Shown here one piece after another: positions 23,401-34,603 of a DNA stretch of 64,000 nt (the first letter of the stretch is position 1; each line of letters starts with the position of its first letter). Under the pieces are notes generated by a model, which was not told the DNA's origin, ran no database searches, and was given only the letters and a program-made list of their open reading frames with translations. Made by a program: the position numbers and the translations under genes. Origin of the DNA: Limonium bicolor (Eukaryota > Streptophyta > Magnoliopsida > Caryophyllales > Plumbaginaceae); contig CM041778.1 of the NCBI GenBank assembly GCA_023374045.1, positions 284,619,533 to 284,683,532 of the forward strand. Reading direction: 5' to 3'.

Positions 23401-23633
23401 TGATTTTCTAGGGATCAAGGAAACCGAACACAAATTGGAGTGGAAGGTGATCTACACTGATGGATCACATCAAGGGTAGGATGATTCCTGAAACTCCCTA
23501 CCAATGGTCACAATTTAATCACACTAAGGATAGAGGCCTTAGGATAAAATGGAATTGGAGTTGATTGTATTTTTAATTAGAGGAATTATTCTCACATGAC
23601 CTCTTAAAAAGGATTACCTTTTTACTGAGTCTC

Positions 23634-23761
23634 GCCCATGAAGTCGAGGACGCACGAGCCTTTGTCTTCGGACCGGTGACATGGGGAGAGCAGGGTGTTT
23701 TGTATTCTGGCCCATGGTGACGAGGACGAATGAGCCATTGTCTACGGACCGGTGACATGGG
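23634..23761 (+). repeat. Two direct copies of a ~52-bp GC-rich segment
   Basis: GCCCATG...GAGGACG...GAGCC...TTGTCT...CGGACCGGTGACATGG occurs at 23634-23684 and 23710-23761, a period of about 76 bp, in an otherwise AT-rich internal region of element A. Confidence 0.85.
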
Positions 23762-23994
23762 AGAATACGTTGGAAGTTATGTGAAGTTTTAATCATCAAA
23801 AAGGAACAAAAGGAATTTTGAGTGCTACACATGCTTAGGCATGTTGTTGATATTTAAGTATAAGAATATGGTGGATCCAATGATCCAATGAGATTAAGTA
23901 TACATAAGTATGGTCTATATGATCTAAGGAATGAGGTAAGACATGTATTCTAATAAGAAAAGATGCATGGGAACTTTGGGGACAAAGTTCTTTT

Positions 23995-24006
23995 AAGGGG
24001 GGTAGA
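23995..24006 (+). promoter_or_regulatory. Polypurine tract of element A
   Basis: AAGGGGGGTAGA directly before the 3' LTR start TGAAATACCCC at 24008. It would prime plus-strand DNA synthesis and defines the internal/LTR border. Confidence 0.85.
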
Positions 24007-26541
24007 TTGAAATACCCCAAACCTAAGTATGCTAAGTAAACATCAAATTATGATGTAGTAGGCTAGAATATGCCTTATAAGGATTGGTAGACAATTTAAA
24101 CCAAGGAAAACACAAGAAAGTGCCTTAAGGGCAATCAGGGCAAAAACGTGCTCTAAGCTTGGAGTGACTTTGATTAGCACCCAAATACCATTATAAGACT
24201 TTAGTAATATGCTAATGGACATTTAAATCAATTAGCAAAGAAAACCAAGCTTGAAAACAAGTTAAAACACAAAATGTGCTTTAAGAAGTCTTAAAGCACA
24301 TTTTTGAGAAATTGTCTTAGAATTGAGTTTGAGTGGCTAAATGTCCATCATTACTCTTTAATCATCATGTACTAATTAGTATCACATTAGGAAGCCTAAA
24401 TCAATGGGAAATCAAAAATTTCAGAAATGTGTGCACTGATTAGTGAATAGTGCCAAATAGTGACTAGTTTAAGTTTTAATCAATATAAGCTAATTAGTTG
24501 GTCAACAAAGACCATGACTAGCCTTATTTAAGATAGGGGGCCGGTTTTCTAAGGATGAGTCACAATGGACTTCATCAAATAAGGGAAAAAGAAGAGATAA
24601 GTAAAGAAAGTTAATTTGCTTTTATAAAGCAAATATCCTTATTAGCCTACCTCTCTCCTCTCTCTTCATTTCCCCTTCTTCTTCCATGGTTTTCTTCTTG
24701 TTATCTCTGTTACAAACCGTGCCCAACCAGCTCCATACTTGTTTCATCTTCAAATGTCCATAAGTTACTCATTTTAGCTCCAAATCAAAAAGTGAGCATA
24801 GATTATTCTTAGTTAGCTCAAGCTCTAGCTTTCCATCTTTACAAAATTGGAAAAGCTTCATTTTGGAGCCATGGGAAATCTCCATTGATGGAGGAAAATC
24901 AAGTTTGAAGAGCTCATTAGCTTTTCATCTCTTAAGGTAAAGGAAATGTAAGAAAAATCATGTTTCCATCACTTCCTCACCATGGCCGAAAATATACTAC
25001 TCATGGGGCTTTGTTTTTATGCCTTGTTCTAGCTTGTTTTATTCACCAAGGACTAGTGGAGGTCCTATTTCATTCAATGCCCAAGTCTACTTTGAGACTT
25101 CAAAGGTAATCATCCACTTTTATGCTTTAGAACACATTTCTAACCTAGGTTTTCATTCCTTGAGGTTAGTATATTGTTTAGTACTCATGTGAGTCATTGA
25201 ATATTGGTTAGAACATTGGCAAAGGAAGTTTAAGTGGTGGCCGAGATTCATGCAAGAAGAAGGTCTAAGGAGGAAGTTAAGATAAGCTTGAGAAAACAAG
25301 GTAAATTACTTACCTAATGGTGGTTTAAGGTTTAAGGAATGAGTTTTAGATGGGTACCAATGTAGCCTAGGGCTTACATTATGTAATGGTTATGTAACCT
25401 AAGAAAAAGAGCTTAAATAAGCTTGTGAACTTGTGACTAAGGAGCCAATGGGAATGAGTTAGTAATATAAGTTTAAGATGGATTTTAAGAGCATTATAAT
25501 TACTATGAGATTGATGGGTGTATTTGCAGGTTGAAAGCTTTTATATGGGGAAATTCAGTGTTTAAGTTTAAGTTTAAGGGCCTAAGAGCCATGTCATTTA
25601 AGAGCCTTGGTGCTATGCAATTTAAGATTATTGCAATATAATGAGTTGTTGTGAATGAGTTGGTTTGGTGGTGAGATGTGATGAGAAAGAACTTGATGTG
25701 CGTGAGATGGATGATTGAGGAAAACAATGCATTTGGGCATGATAAGATGCTAGAGAAGCTATGGCGAAATTTGAGTAGAAAACAAAGTGTTTAAATGGTA
25801 GTGGTGAGCTAATATGCCCTAGGGTTTACTAGGGAGCATGAAAAGGAAATTGGGTGGAAATGAGTTAACTAAGGAGTTCTTGAGGTTTAGAATGACCTAG
25901 AGATGTCTAGGAGGATTAGAGGATTGGTGAGTGTATTAAACACACCAAAATCATGATATGAGGAATGTAAGACTTGTGCATAAGTTTTAAGGAGAAGGTT
26001 ATAGATTGGCTAGGAACGTATAGGAGGGTATGATCATGAGAATGGTGAGTAAGTTGCATAAAAGAAGTGGAAAAGTCTAAGGAGGTTGTTGCATGGGTAA
26101 GGTAAGTGAAGAACAAGGTCAAGGTGATAAGTGGTGAAAAGAAATGTATGGGTAAGCTGAAGAGTTTAAGAGTGGTGAGTAACCAAAGGAAAGGAGAGGA
26201 ATTTGTGCATGGATATGCAAGGTGACTTGAGGAAGTCTTGGTAAATGAATTGAAGATGGAAGATGATGTTTATGAAGTGCTCAGACTGTTAAGGAGGGAA
26301 CACTTAGGTTGGTTGAAGTTTTGGCAAGGTTACAAGTTGGAAATGTAAGGAATCATATGACTAGTGTTAGGAGTGTTTGTAAGAATTTAGTAAATGTTTG
26401 AGAAGATCTTTGGAAGTTGTTTTGGAGAGTTTGGTGGAAGTTCTAAGGTGAGTTTAAGTGCCTAAATGGTATTAGGACACATGGGGGAACTTGTGGAGAA
26501 GTTTGGAGTCAAATGGGAATTTAGAAACAAGGTTCTGGAGC

Positions 26542-26868
26542 CGACCGACCTTGGGACCGGACCTGCAAGGTCGGTCGAGCTCAGTCTACACTGCCGGAGA
26601 AAGTTTCTGGAACCGACCGAACTTGGGGACTGGACTTGCAAGTTCGGTCGGGCTTGTAATTTGTGAAGGAATTGAGTCTCTGGAATCGACCGAACATGGG
26701 ACCGGACTTGGCAAGTTCGGTCGAGCTTAAATTTCCCACGGGGGAAACTCTCGGGAATGGACCGACCTTGGGACCGGACTTGCAAGGTCGGTCGGGGGGG
26801 TAGAATTTTCAAGCGGCAATATGTTCTGGAATGGACCGACCTTAGGTAAGGTCGGTCGGAAGTTCGGT
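26542..26868 (+). repeat. Five-unit nested-palindrome array (CGACCGACCTT)
   Basis: Left arms start at about 26542, 26614, 26687, 26760 and 26834, a period of 72-74 bp. A typical unit is CGACCGACCTTG, then a core with GGGACCGGAC, then CAAGGTCGGTCG. Arm sequence differs slightly between units (GACCTT versus GAACTT), and both arms change together in units 1, 2 and 4. Confidence 0.9.
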
Positions 26869-27684
26869 CGGGCCTAAAAATAAAAAAAAAGAAATGTTGA
26901 ATTCTAAGGATGGTAATAGGTAATAAGGTGTACCCTTGGTAGGGTGGTAAAGATTAGGACCCTAAGAACTTAAGGGATTAAGTTAAGTTAATTATAAACC
27001 TAAAAGTTTAAGGTTAAGTTGTGAGATTAAGTTGTAAGACTTAAGAGGTGTTAGGTGGGAATCATTGAGGGGTAAGTAAGTTAAGCAAGTTAAGTAAGTT
27101 GGATTAAGTTAAGTGATTAATAACCTAAAACTGAATGAATGTTTTAGGACTTGGGGATTTGGACTCCAGAAGAGAGTAAGCAACCGAACGACCAACGGTG
27201 AACGGTACAGTTCTCTTGTGACCTGCTTGCTAACGAGGTGTCCCTCGGCTTGTGTGCTCACTAAACAAGATAAAGCATGCAACCGGAATATATTATATTT
27301 CTTGTATTGTTGTGTGATGTTTGAAAACTAACACAACATACCGTGAGAACTTACTAACCAATGTTTAGTAAGGAATTAAGTGAGACTAAGGAACGCCCCC
27401 TGATAAGGGACGATATGAACCGAAAGAGGTTAACCAACAAACAGGGTCTTGAGATTACTACTAACTGGAACTTGAGTGAGGAAACCCGGGACCGATCTCC
27501 GGTCATGCATGCTAAGGAAAGGGGGTCGTTATCTATAGCAGATTCGACCTCCGATTAAGGACTTGTCTTCGGACTTGTAGCCTAGGGCCGGTTGCCGGCT
27601 CAGCTGCGCTGGACTCCCGTCCAGAGTAGGTGGCATTAAGATGGTGCTGTGGGATCACCTAAATCCCAGGTTCGAATTAAGCTA

Positions 27685-27910
27685 CAACCATTCCCTTCCA
27701 GGAACGGTTTGTATATTGAGATTAAGTTAAGATTAAGGCTAAGGTAAGGTTAAGATAAGTTGCAACCATTCCTTATTAAAGGATGGTTTGTATTGTTAAG
27801 TTTAAGATTAAGGTAAGGTTAAGATGAATTGCAACCATTCCTCTTTAAAGGATGGTTTGTATAATTAAGATTAAGATAAGCGACATCCACTCCTTATTAA
27901 AGGATGGTTG
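27685..27910 (+). repeat. Four-unit hairpin array (CAACCATTCC/GGATGGTTTG)
   Basis: Four copies of CAACCATTCCTT-loop-AAAGGATGGTTTG-like hairpins at 27685, 27762, 27831 and 27882, separated by GATTAAG-rich spacers. The first copy has CCTTCCAGGAACGG, keeping pairing with different bases. Confidence 0.85.
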
Positions 27911-29524
27911 TTTTTCAGATTAAGATAAGACTAAGATTGAGGTGAGATAAGGATGGACTAAGATTAAGAGGGAACATCACTTAAGGAGTTAAATAACTAA
28001 CTCTCTAATAAAGGGAACGCATTTAAGTCGTTCATTGTGTGTGAACTTTGATTGTTCATATCTGAGTTGTTGTTTACTGCACTTTCTATTATGTTGTGCA
28101 TTTAATCAACCTCCATGCTATCGACAATTAGTCGTCGTAGCCACGTTAGCTTGGGGGCCATGAGGGGATCGTACCAGCATTCGTGCTGACCCCCTTTGGG
28201 GGCTGTTTTTACTACACAGGTGTACATCAGGAGGCGGCCGTCGCGAGAGTAAGAAGAGGATACAAGTGTTAAGGATTAAGTGTGGCCTACGAGTTGTGCA
28301 TGTACACTCGTATGGCAATTGAGTTAGTAAGATGTATAGGATGTGAGAGGATTGTAAGAAGAATATGTATTTGGTTAAGGTTGTTATGTACTAATGTTCG
28401 GTATATTCTGTAGTCAGACCGTGGCAAGGTCCTGGATTGTAAAGAATTCCGCTGTGACATGTATATATATATGCTGTTAAGTTGCGAGACCACAATTGGA
28501 TTGAGTTGGGGTGTTACAATTATAATCACAGTAATTCCACCAAAGTTATAATTCCACTTGTTCCACCAAATTTATTGTTCCATTAGTTCCACCTTGTGTC
28601 ATGAATTATATACATAATAGTTTCCACCAAAATAGTTCCACCAATCCTCAGGTACCGGTCTTTCGACAAAGAGTTCCAAATTCTCAGTCCCTTGGACAAA
28701 TACCACCTCACCTTATGTCCTTAAGTGTGCACACCTCCTAGGTAGAGAAATCCTAGAGTAGATCGTAAAGCTTAGCCCACAATTCATTGGTAGTGGGAAA
28801 ATAATCAGTAATCGACCAAATTCGCTCACCAGTATCCATGATCACATGTTCCATAATCATCACAACTTTCCAAGTAAATTAGTCACCTTTACAATGATAT
28901 TCAAACACCAAATCACACACCAAAACATCAGCAACATTCGTTCACCACCACAAGACTAATAAACAAGCTCATTTCCATACTTAACATACTTATATTTCAT
29001 GCGTGAAACAATACAAACATTAGGTCAAACCAAGTTGACTTCGAACCCCACCTTCATATAAGTTCAATAATATTATCTTAGGGTCATTTACCCATGAAAT
29101 AATGGGTTCATACACTCAGTTTCACACACAAAGTCTCAGTAGACACAAATAAGCCTTAAATCACCTTTTTCACTTATAACTTGTCAAATATTGCACTAAA
29201 GGCCTACCCACGAGCTTTGGATAGCTCTTAACAATGTTTATTCACCATTTTACGCACAAATATACGTTTCCCACTCAAGAAGAACTTTCATAACAATTTC
29301 TTCCAAGAAAAATTACTAGAAAAGCCTTAAAACCATCTTTAGCCGTTTTTCTTGTTTAAGGAGTTCTATAAATTATTTTCTAATGATTCCTTCACCAAAA
29401 TGCCTTAAAAGATCTTAGTTATCACCTATCAAAATCGTATGGAAAAACTCCAAACCGTTTGAACACTAAGGCCTTTAAACACTAAGAAGGGAAGAAATGG
29501 TACCAAGCCAAACAAGGCACATGG

Positions 29525-29650
29525 AGCATCCGACTGCCTCTAGCCGGATGGAAATAGGAGTGCATAAAGCATCCGGCCATCTCCGGCCGGACGAAAGTAG
29601 GACTTAGGCAGGACAATGTATAGTATGGCCGGCCGTCAGTGGTCGGCCAA
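29525..29650 (+). repeat. CATCCGGC/GGCCGGA palindromes in left LTR
   Basis: Inverted GC repeats CATCCGAC...GCCGGATG, CATCCGGCC...GGCCGGACG and GGCCGGCCGTC...GGTCGGCC. The same set is at 33245-33370 in the right LTR, upstream of its TATA box. Confidence 0.85.
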
Positions 29651-29813
29651 AGATGTTAGGAAGGGGCAAAACTGTACTTATACATGTAAAACACAGGCTG
29701 ACAGCATGAGACCAGGCCCAAAAACTAAGCCTGACCGGAGCACAAGAAAGGTAAGAAACAAAGGAGAAAAAGGAAGAAGTAAAAAATCAAAGTCTGAAGA
29801 TCTGAAGGTTTAC

Positions 29814-32670
29814 CTTGATTCGACGACTCAGCATTCTCGACTTGAAGGCGAGACGTGGTTCCCTCCAACTCTTTCACCCTCTCCTCCAGCCTGGTTTTCT
29901 CATTAGCCAAGGCAACTTTTTCTGCGGCAAGGGACTTCTTCTCCTCTTCTAACGTAGCAAAATCCCGGAGCAGAGACTGCTTCTTTTGTTCGAAAGAAGC
30001 CCTTGACTGCTCTTCCAGTGCGGCGTTTTCTTCCAACGAGCAGTTAAGCTCCTGCATGAGCTTTTCCTTCTCCTCCACAAGGGCCTGATTCTCTCGTTGA
30101 AGGGTCTGCTTCTTCAGTTCAAGCGCCTCAGCTTCCTGCTTGAAGGAATTCATCTCCTCATAGAAGAAGGCCTTGTCGGCCTGGAGGGAAGCCACCTCAT
30201 TCCGATGAGCAGTGCGCACCTGATTCAGCAAAACGTCTAGATCAGAAAAGGCCTGAGCCAGCTCATCTTTTCCAAAAGCAAGATGGTTCCGTACCTCTAT
30301 CAAAGTATCATCGGCATGCAGCATCCGGCTTCTTAAAGAAGAATTATCTTCCCGAAGATTCTTCAATTGCAGCTCATATTCGTCGCGCTGACGGGTGCAT
30401 TCCTGCCGAGACAGCTGCAGATCCCTGTTTATTGCCTCAGTCCTCTCCTTCACCTTGAGGTCAATCTCGTAATGGATCTGGTCGATATAAGCTTCATGGG
30501 AGGAGCGGCTCCGCTTTAGTTCCTTTTGAGCATTATCAGCTCGGCTCTCCTCATAGCGGAGCCTGGACTAGAGGTTGCCGGAGTGAACCTCAGCACTTTG
30601 GGCCATGGACATCACCTAGAACAAGTAACACAGTTCACAAAGTTAGGAAGAAAGCAAGACAAATCAAAAAAGGAGAGCAAAAGACACTTAAAAGGAATGT
30701 ACGCCAACCCGAAAAATGCCCTCCCACATGAAGTCGAACACATCTTTTATTGGGAGGGAGTGTCGCATGATGGCATCTGCTCCTCCATCTCCCTGCCGCA
30801 ACCTTTCCTTGGTAGCGGTAACAGTTGCCGGAGGGGCGAAGATCCCGTCTGGATGATCGGATCTCTTTATTGCCTCCTTCCAGATAGCAGAATACTTGGC
30901 GGACTCACAAGAGATCAGGGGAAGAGGGTGCCCGCAGTGGTAAAACCATCCTCCCTTCTGGGAAGGACCGGTAAAAGACTCCTGGGCAGGAGGAGGAGGC
31001 GAGGAAGAAGAAGAGGCCATGATGTCCTCTCTTTGCTTGCTCCGAAGCTCGGGATCTTCGGGAACCTGCCGATATTCCATCGCTCTTTCTCGCACTGCGT
31101 CCTTGGCCGCAGCCACATCAATGGAGAATGGGGATGAGGCCCCAGGGTTGTTAGAAGTTTGTTCTTCTACTGATGTTCCTGGCTGTGGGGCCTTTGGCTT
31201 TGACGTAGTTTTCTTCTTTAGTCTTTGTTTGACAGGAGCAAAGACTGCCGCAGTAATAGAAGAGCAAGATGTAATTCCATTACCCAAAGATTCAAGCACA
31301 TGCAAAGCCGGAAACAGGAAGGCACTATAAAAGGCAAAAGAGCAAAGGAAGAACAGGGAATCGATCAAAACCTTGTTCGGCCGGAGGGTCGGTGAGGAGC
31401 CCTGTGATCTCCAAAGTGTTCTCTCGGGCAGGATCTGAAGAAAAGGAGCCCGACAAGTCAGGAAGCTGCTCATAAATTGGGGTCGGATGACCAGACTCCC
31501 GCCCCAGGCGAGAACCAAGGTCTAGACCCGAACCAGGGGTGAGAGGAAGAAAGACACGGCGCCCGGATTCGGGGCTCACGTGCCATGCACCTGGCAATCC
31601 GGCGTTAGCACCTTCGTGAGATTCTAGCCTTTTCTTTTTCTTTGAGTGACCAGCCTGGCCATCTCCGGCTTCTTGCCTGGAGCGCTTTGTAAGAAGGGGA
31701 GCGTCTCCCAGGAGTTGCTCAGCCGCATCAACAGCCGCATCCATTGTGTCGTAGTAATTGATTTTCTCGTCCCCATTCTTGAAGGTGATGAAGTTCCAGC
31801 TACAAAAGGGACCGATCTTGTCCCCCTTCTGGAAGAAATCTACATACAACTCACCAAAGTGATAAGAGAACCAACAGAGACAGCGAAATTTGTGCTAAAA
31901 ATTAAAACGCTTACTGTGATAAGTCTTTAGAGAAGATAAACGTGCATTTGTAAAAATGCCTCCACAGTCGGCGGCTTTTTGTTGAGTGTCCTCAGGATCT
32001 TCGAGATGGGCAGCTCGGCCGGAGGAACTGGGGGACAGATCAACTGGCCTTTGGCGACTTCCGCACAGTATGGGACACCCAGGCAGCGGCCGGGTGGAGG
32101 AACGATGACGAACCACCGCGAACTCCACTCATGAACCTTCTTGTAGTCAAAAAGGGAGTATCCGGCTTTCGCAATTAGGGTTAAGCTGTCAGGATCAACC
32201 CTCACCGTGAAGAACCGGGCAAAGTCAGTACCTTCCGGCAGAATCTTGTTCTCTTCACAAAGAGAAACAAATGCATGGAGATACGAAATGGCCTTTGGAT
32301 GAAGATGAGCGAGAGAGCAGCAACGGTGAAGCAGGAAGCCCAACACGAAAGGGTGTGGGGGAATAGTCAAGCCGGAGCGGAAAAAATCGGCATAGACCAC
32401 ATACCCAAGGCCAAAGTCGTCGTTCGGGTGAGAATCGGGGGATGATAGGTAAATTTGGGTTCCAAGTGGAGCTTCGACGTCCCTAAGACAATCGCAAAGG
32501 GTGGAGAAGTCGAGAGAAGAAGGAGAGGGCTCGCGCCCAGACAAAATGGGCTTCGAAGGCTTCAGGAGCGTGGGGCGAAAGCCATTGGGAGAGCGAGAGC
32601 CCTGAATCACCTCGATGGCAGGTGGAAATTTTGCAGTAAGCTTACTCTTTTTCGCAGCAGAGGTCGACAT
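29814..32670 (-). pseudogene. Antisense multi-exon TE gene with PF04195-like domain
   Basis: Four exons are inferred on the minus strand: about 32670-31942, 31894-31372, 31324-~30710 and 30612-29814, with GT/AG borders at most junctions. The ATG at 32670 opens MSTSAAKKSK. Exon 1 holds YVVYADFFRSGLTIPPHPFV and KVHEWSSRWFVIVPP, which fit the PF04195 domain of plant Tat-type elements. Exons 2 and 3 encode a Lys/Ser-rich, low-complexity linker (HSKKKKRLE, SSSSSPPPP). Exon 4 is a long coiled coil (ERTEAINRDLQLSRQECTRQ onward, Glu/Lys/Leu heptads). One TAG in exon 4 near 30572 breaks it, and the 3' end is lost at the junction with the left LTR. No host function is known to me for this family. Confidence 0.6.
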
Positions 32671-33202
32671 TGATGAGCTTGGCACGAAATCAAAAAGAAG
32701 GGAAGGCAGAGCACGATAACTGAGTGGCGAGAGACGAAGACAGTCAAGGCGAGAAGGCAGAGGAGGAATGAAGAGGAAGCTCAAAAACTCAGACTTTAAG
32801 GGAAGTTTTCTCCCGCTCAAATAAATAATACATATATATGACCAAACAAAAAACACCTTTTTACAGGAAAAAGAAAGGACCACACGCTTCCTAAAGACGG
32901 TTCTGACAATTAGTCAGAAGAGGGAACCTACGTATTCCACACTGGAAACAGGCAACAAAATTCAAAAAAGCGGTACAGAACAGGTTCAAGTCACGAGCTT
33001 CACACATGGCCAATAAGAAGTTCTTTCTCTCCAAGTATGAAGAAAAAGAACTTGTGGGACTGGGATAAGGAAAAGACGAAGCACAGACAGACCAAAGAGC
33101 CTCAGAGTTGGCCGCAGTCGTAAAATTTTTCGCCGAAGCATGAGACACAGAAGTTCTATTTTCTTCACCGAAAATTCAGAAAGATAGAACTTGTGGGACT
33201 GA

Positions 33203-33634
33203 TGAGAAGGGAAGAAATGGTACCAAGCCAAACAAGGCACATGGAGCATCCGGCTGCCTCTAGCCGGATGGAAATAGGAGTGCATAAAGCATCCGGCCAT
33301 CTCCGGCCGGACGAAAGTAGGACTTAGGCAGGACAAAGTATAGTATGGCCGGCCGTCTGTGGTCGGCCAAAGATGTTAGGAAGGGGCAAAACCGTACTTA
33401 TACATATTAAATACAGGCTGACAGCCTGAGACCAGGCCCAAAAACTCTATAAATAGGACCCCCATGAAATAAGACACGTAGCATTGGGACAATCAGACTT
33501 AAACTTGATTCTAACAAAAGGCTCAAAAGTCTCTCTCTCTCTCTCTTCCCCCATGCGAGATTTTGTGATCGAGACCAGGTAACGTAGGATAGTAAATCAT
33601 ATCGAATTGGACTAGGATACTACACACAGTTTCA
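33203..33634 (+). repeat. Right LTR of the Tat-type derivative
   Basis: Complete 432-bp LTR with CCGG palindromes, TATA box CTATAAATAGG at 33447-33457, a (CT)n tract near 33530, and a CA end at 33634. It is oriented plus, opposite to the gene at 29814-32670. Confidence 0.8.
33447..33457 (+). promoter_or_regulatory. TATA box of the Tat-type derivative
   Basis: CTATAAATAGG about 245 bp into the right LTR. The left LTR ends exactly at this point, so only the right copy has a promoter. Confidence 0.7.
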
Positions 33635-34603
33635 AACACCTTTTTGAGCAAAATTCAGCACTTACAACAAACAAGTGTTGAACATAGGATTTACATGGTT
33701 GCCTCTAGCCATTTTCCCTTAAATTTACTTCACTAACACCTTGGAAACTAGGGACCACTAGCTCCTTCAGTAGAACCCACCACCTTGGTCACTTTCCTTC
33801 ACTTTTCTTCACTTTTCTTCAAGTGTTCTCTTCTCCCTTTGCTCTCTTTTTAGCTAATTAAGTTTGCTCACCTTTTTGCTCTCATTACCCACGTGTTAGG
33901 GGGTTAAAATAATTCTAGATACACAGCCAAAGTTGGTTGCCCCTTATCCCTTAAAGTTACTTATCTAACTTAACTTAATTATTACTTTACACCACTTTTC
34001 TACTTGTGATTGGTCTAGCTTCTAAGGCAATCATATTAGGACAACTAAGGGGGTTATGTGGCACTAAGAAACCGGCCAAGAAGGTCCTAGAAGAGGCTGG
34101 TTAATTCTTGAGAGAAAAAGTAACTTTTAAGCATTTTGTGGGTTCCACCAACTAATGCCTTGTTTGCTTACTCAATAATTTGACTTCAAAGTGTAACTTA
34201 GGGCTAAAATGAATTATTTTAATCCCTTGATTTTTGCCACCCCTATCCATGATCATAAGTTCATTTTTCTTTATGTTAAAGGTACCTAAATTGCCTTATA
34301 CTTGTACATATAATACCTATTAATAATTCCAAAGTTTAATTGCATATAATTGCCTAAAGTTAATGTAAATTATGTACTAAAGTGTTAGGCATGTGTAACT
34401 CTTACTAAATAACCATTTTTATAATTTACAAGTTACAAACTATACACCCTAAGGAGGAAAATCACCTAAAATACCTTAAAGCATATTTTTGGGTTCTCTA
34501 AGGTCCTCTAGGATTTTCTACTAATTTTCATTGATTAATATGTCTCAATTTAAGTTTCCATCCTTAAAAATAGTTTCTAGGGTTTTCCGGAGCCATTCCC
34601 GGT

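Larger units (their letters stand above)
20464..24007 (+). other. Element A internal region, no recognisable coding
   Basis: About 3.5 kb without an ORF that matches a retroelement protein. A Thr/Arg-rich stretch near 22150-22260 (ACAACGACGCAAGATCAGAC and following) might be a wrecked gag tail. Two PPT-like G-runs are present: TTTTAAGGGGGGTAGAG at 22837 and TTTTAAGGGGGGTAGAT at 23991. The second lies directly before the 3' LTR and is the functional one. Confidence 0.6.
18981..28518 (+). mobile_element. Element A: non-autonomous long-LTR gypsy element
   Basis: Starts TGAAATACCCCAAACC and ends GGGGTGTTACA, flanked by perfect ATTAT on both sides (18976-18980, 28519-28523). The 5' LTR keeps only its first ~1.48 kb, the internal region is 3.5 kb without recognisable gag or pol, and the 3' LTR is about 4.5 kb. 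The primer site is lost with the end of the 5' LTR. The shared LTR parts differ by few substitutions and small indels by eye, so the insertion is fairly young. The 3' internal end (TTTGGGGACAAAGTTCTTTT then a G-run) is typical of Tekay-like elements. Confidence 0.85.
24008..28518 (+). repeat. Element A 3' LTR, full length
   Basis: A 4.5-kb LTR, long even for Tekay-type elements. It holds a TATA region equivalent to the 5' copy near 24620, a five-unit GC palindrome array (26542-26868), a four-unit AT hairpin array (27685-27910), and the terminal GGGGTGTTACA. Small ORFs at 26462-26812 translate the palindromes and are not genes. Confidence 0.85.
29483..33634 (+). mobile_element. Tat-type LTR derivative carrying an antisense gene
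   Basis: Flanked by AACAC on both sides (29478-29482, 33635-33639). The right LTR is 33203-33634 (432 bp, starting TGAGAAGGG, ending GTTTCA). The left LTR is 29483-29726 and stops exactly before the position of the TATA box. No primer site, gag or pol remains. The only coding content is a multi-exon gene on the minus strand, opposite to LTR transcription. Some Tat-group elements are known to carry extra antisense ORFs with the PF04195 'putative gypsy type transposon' domain. This copy looks like such an element reduced to LTRs plus that gene. Confidence 0.75.
18128..34603 (-). mobile_element. B-prime: minus-strand LTR split by two insertions
   Basis: The left end TGTAACACCCCCAATTTCC is the complement of the usual LTR 3' end. 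No primer site lies outside it, so it is a solo or 3' LTR. Segments 18128-18980, 28524-29477 and 33640-34603 become contiguous when the two inserted elements and their TSDs are removed, giving about 2.7 kb. The middle piece (28640-28760) matches element B's LTR (8040-8110) around GTGTGCACACTTAAGGAC. The outer start on the right was not identified; the piece abuts another LTR end at 34604. It may be truncated there. Confidence 0.55.
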
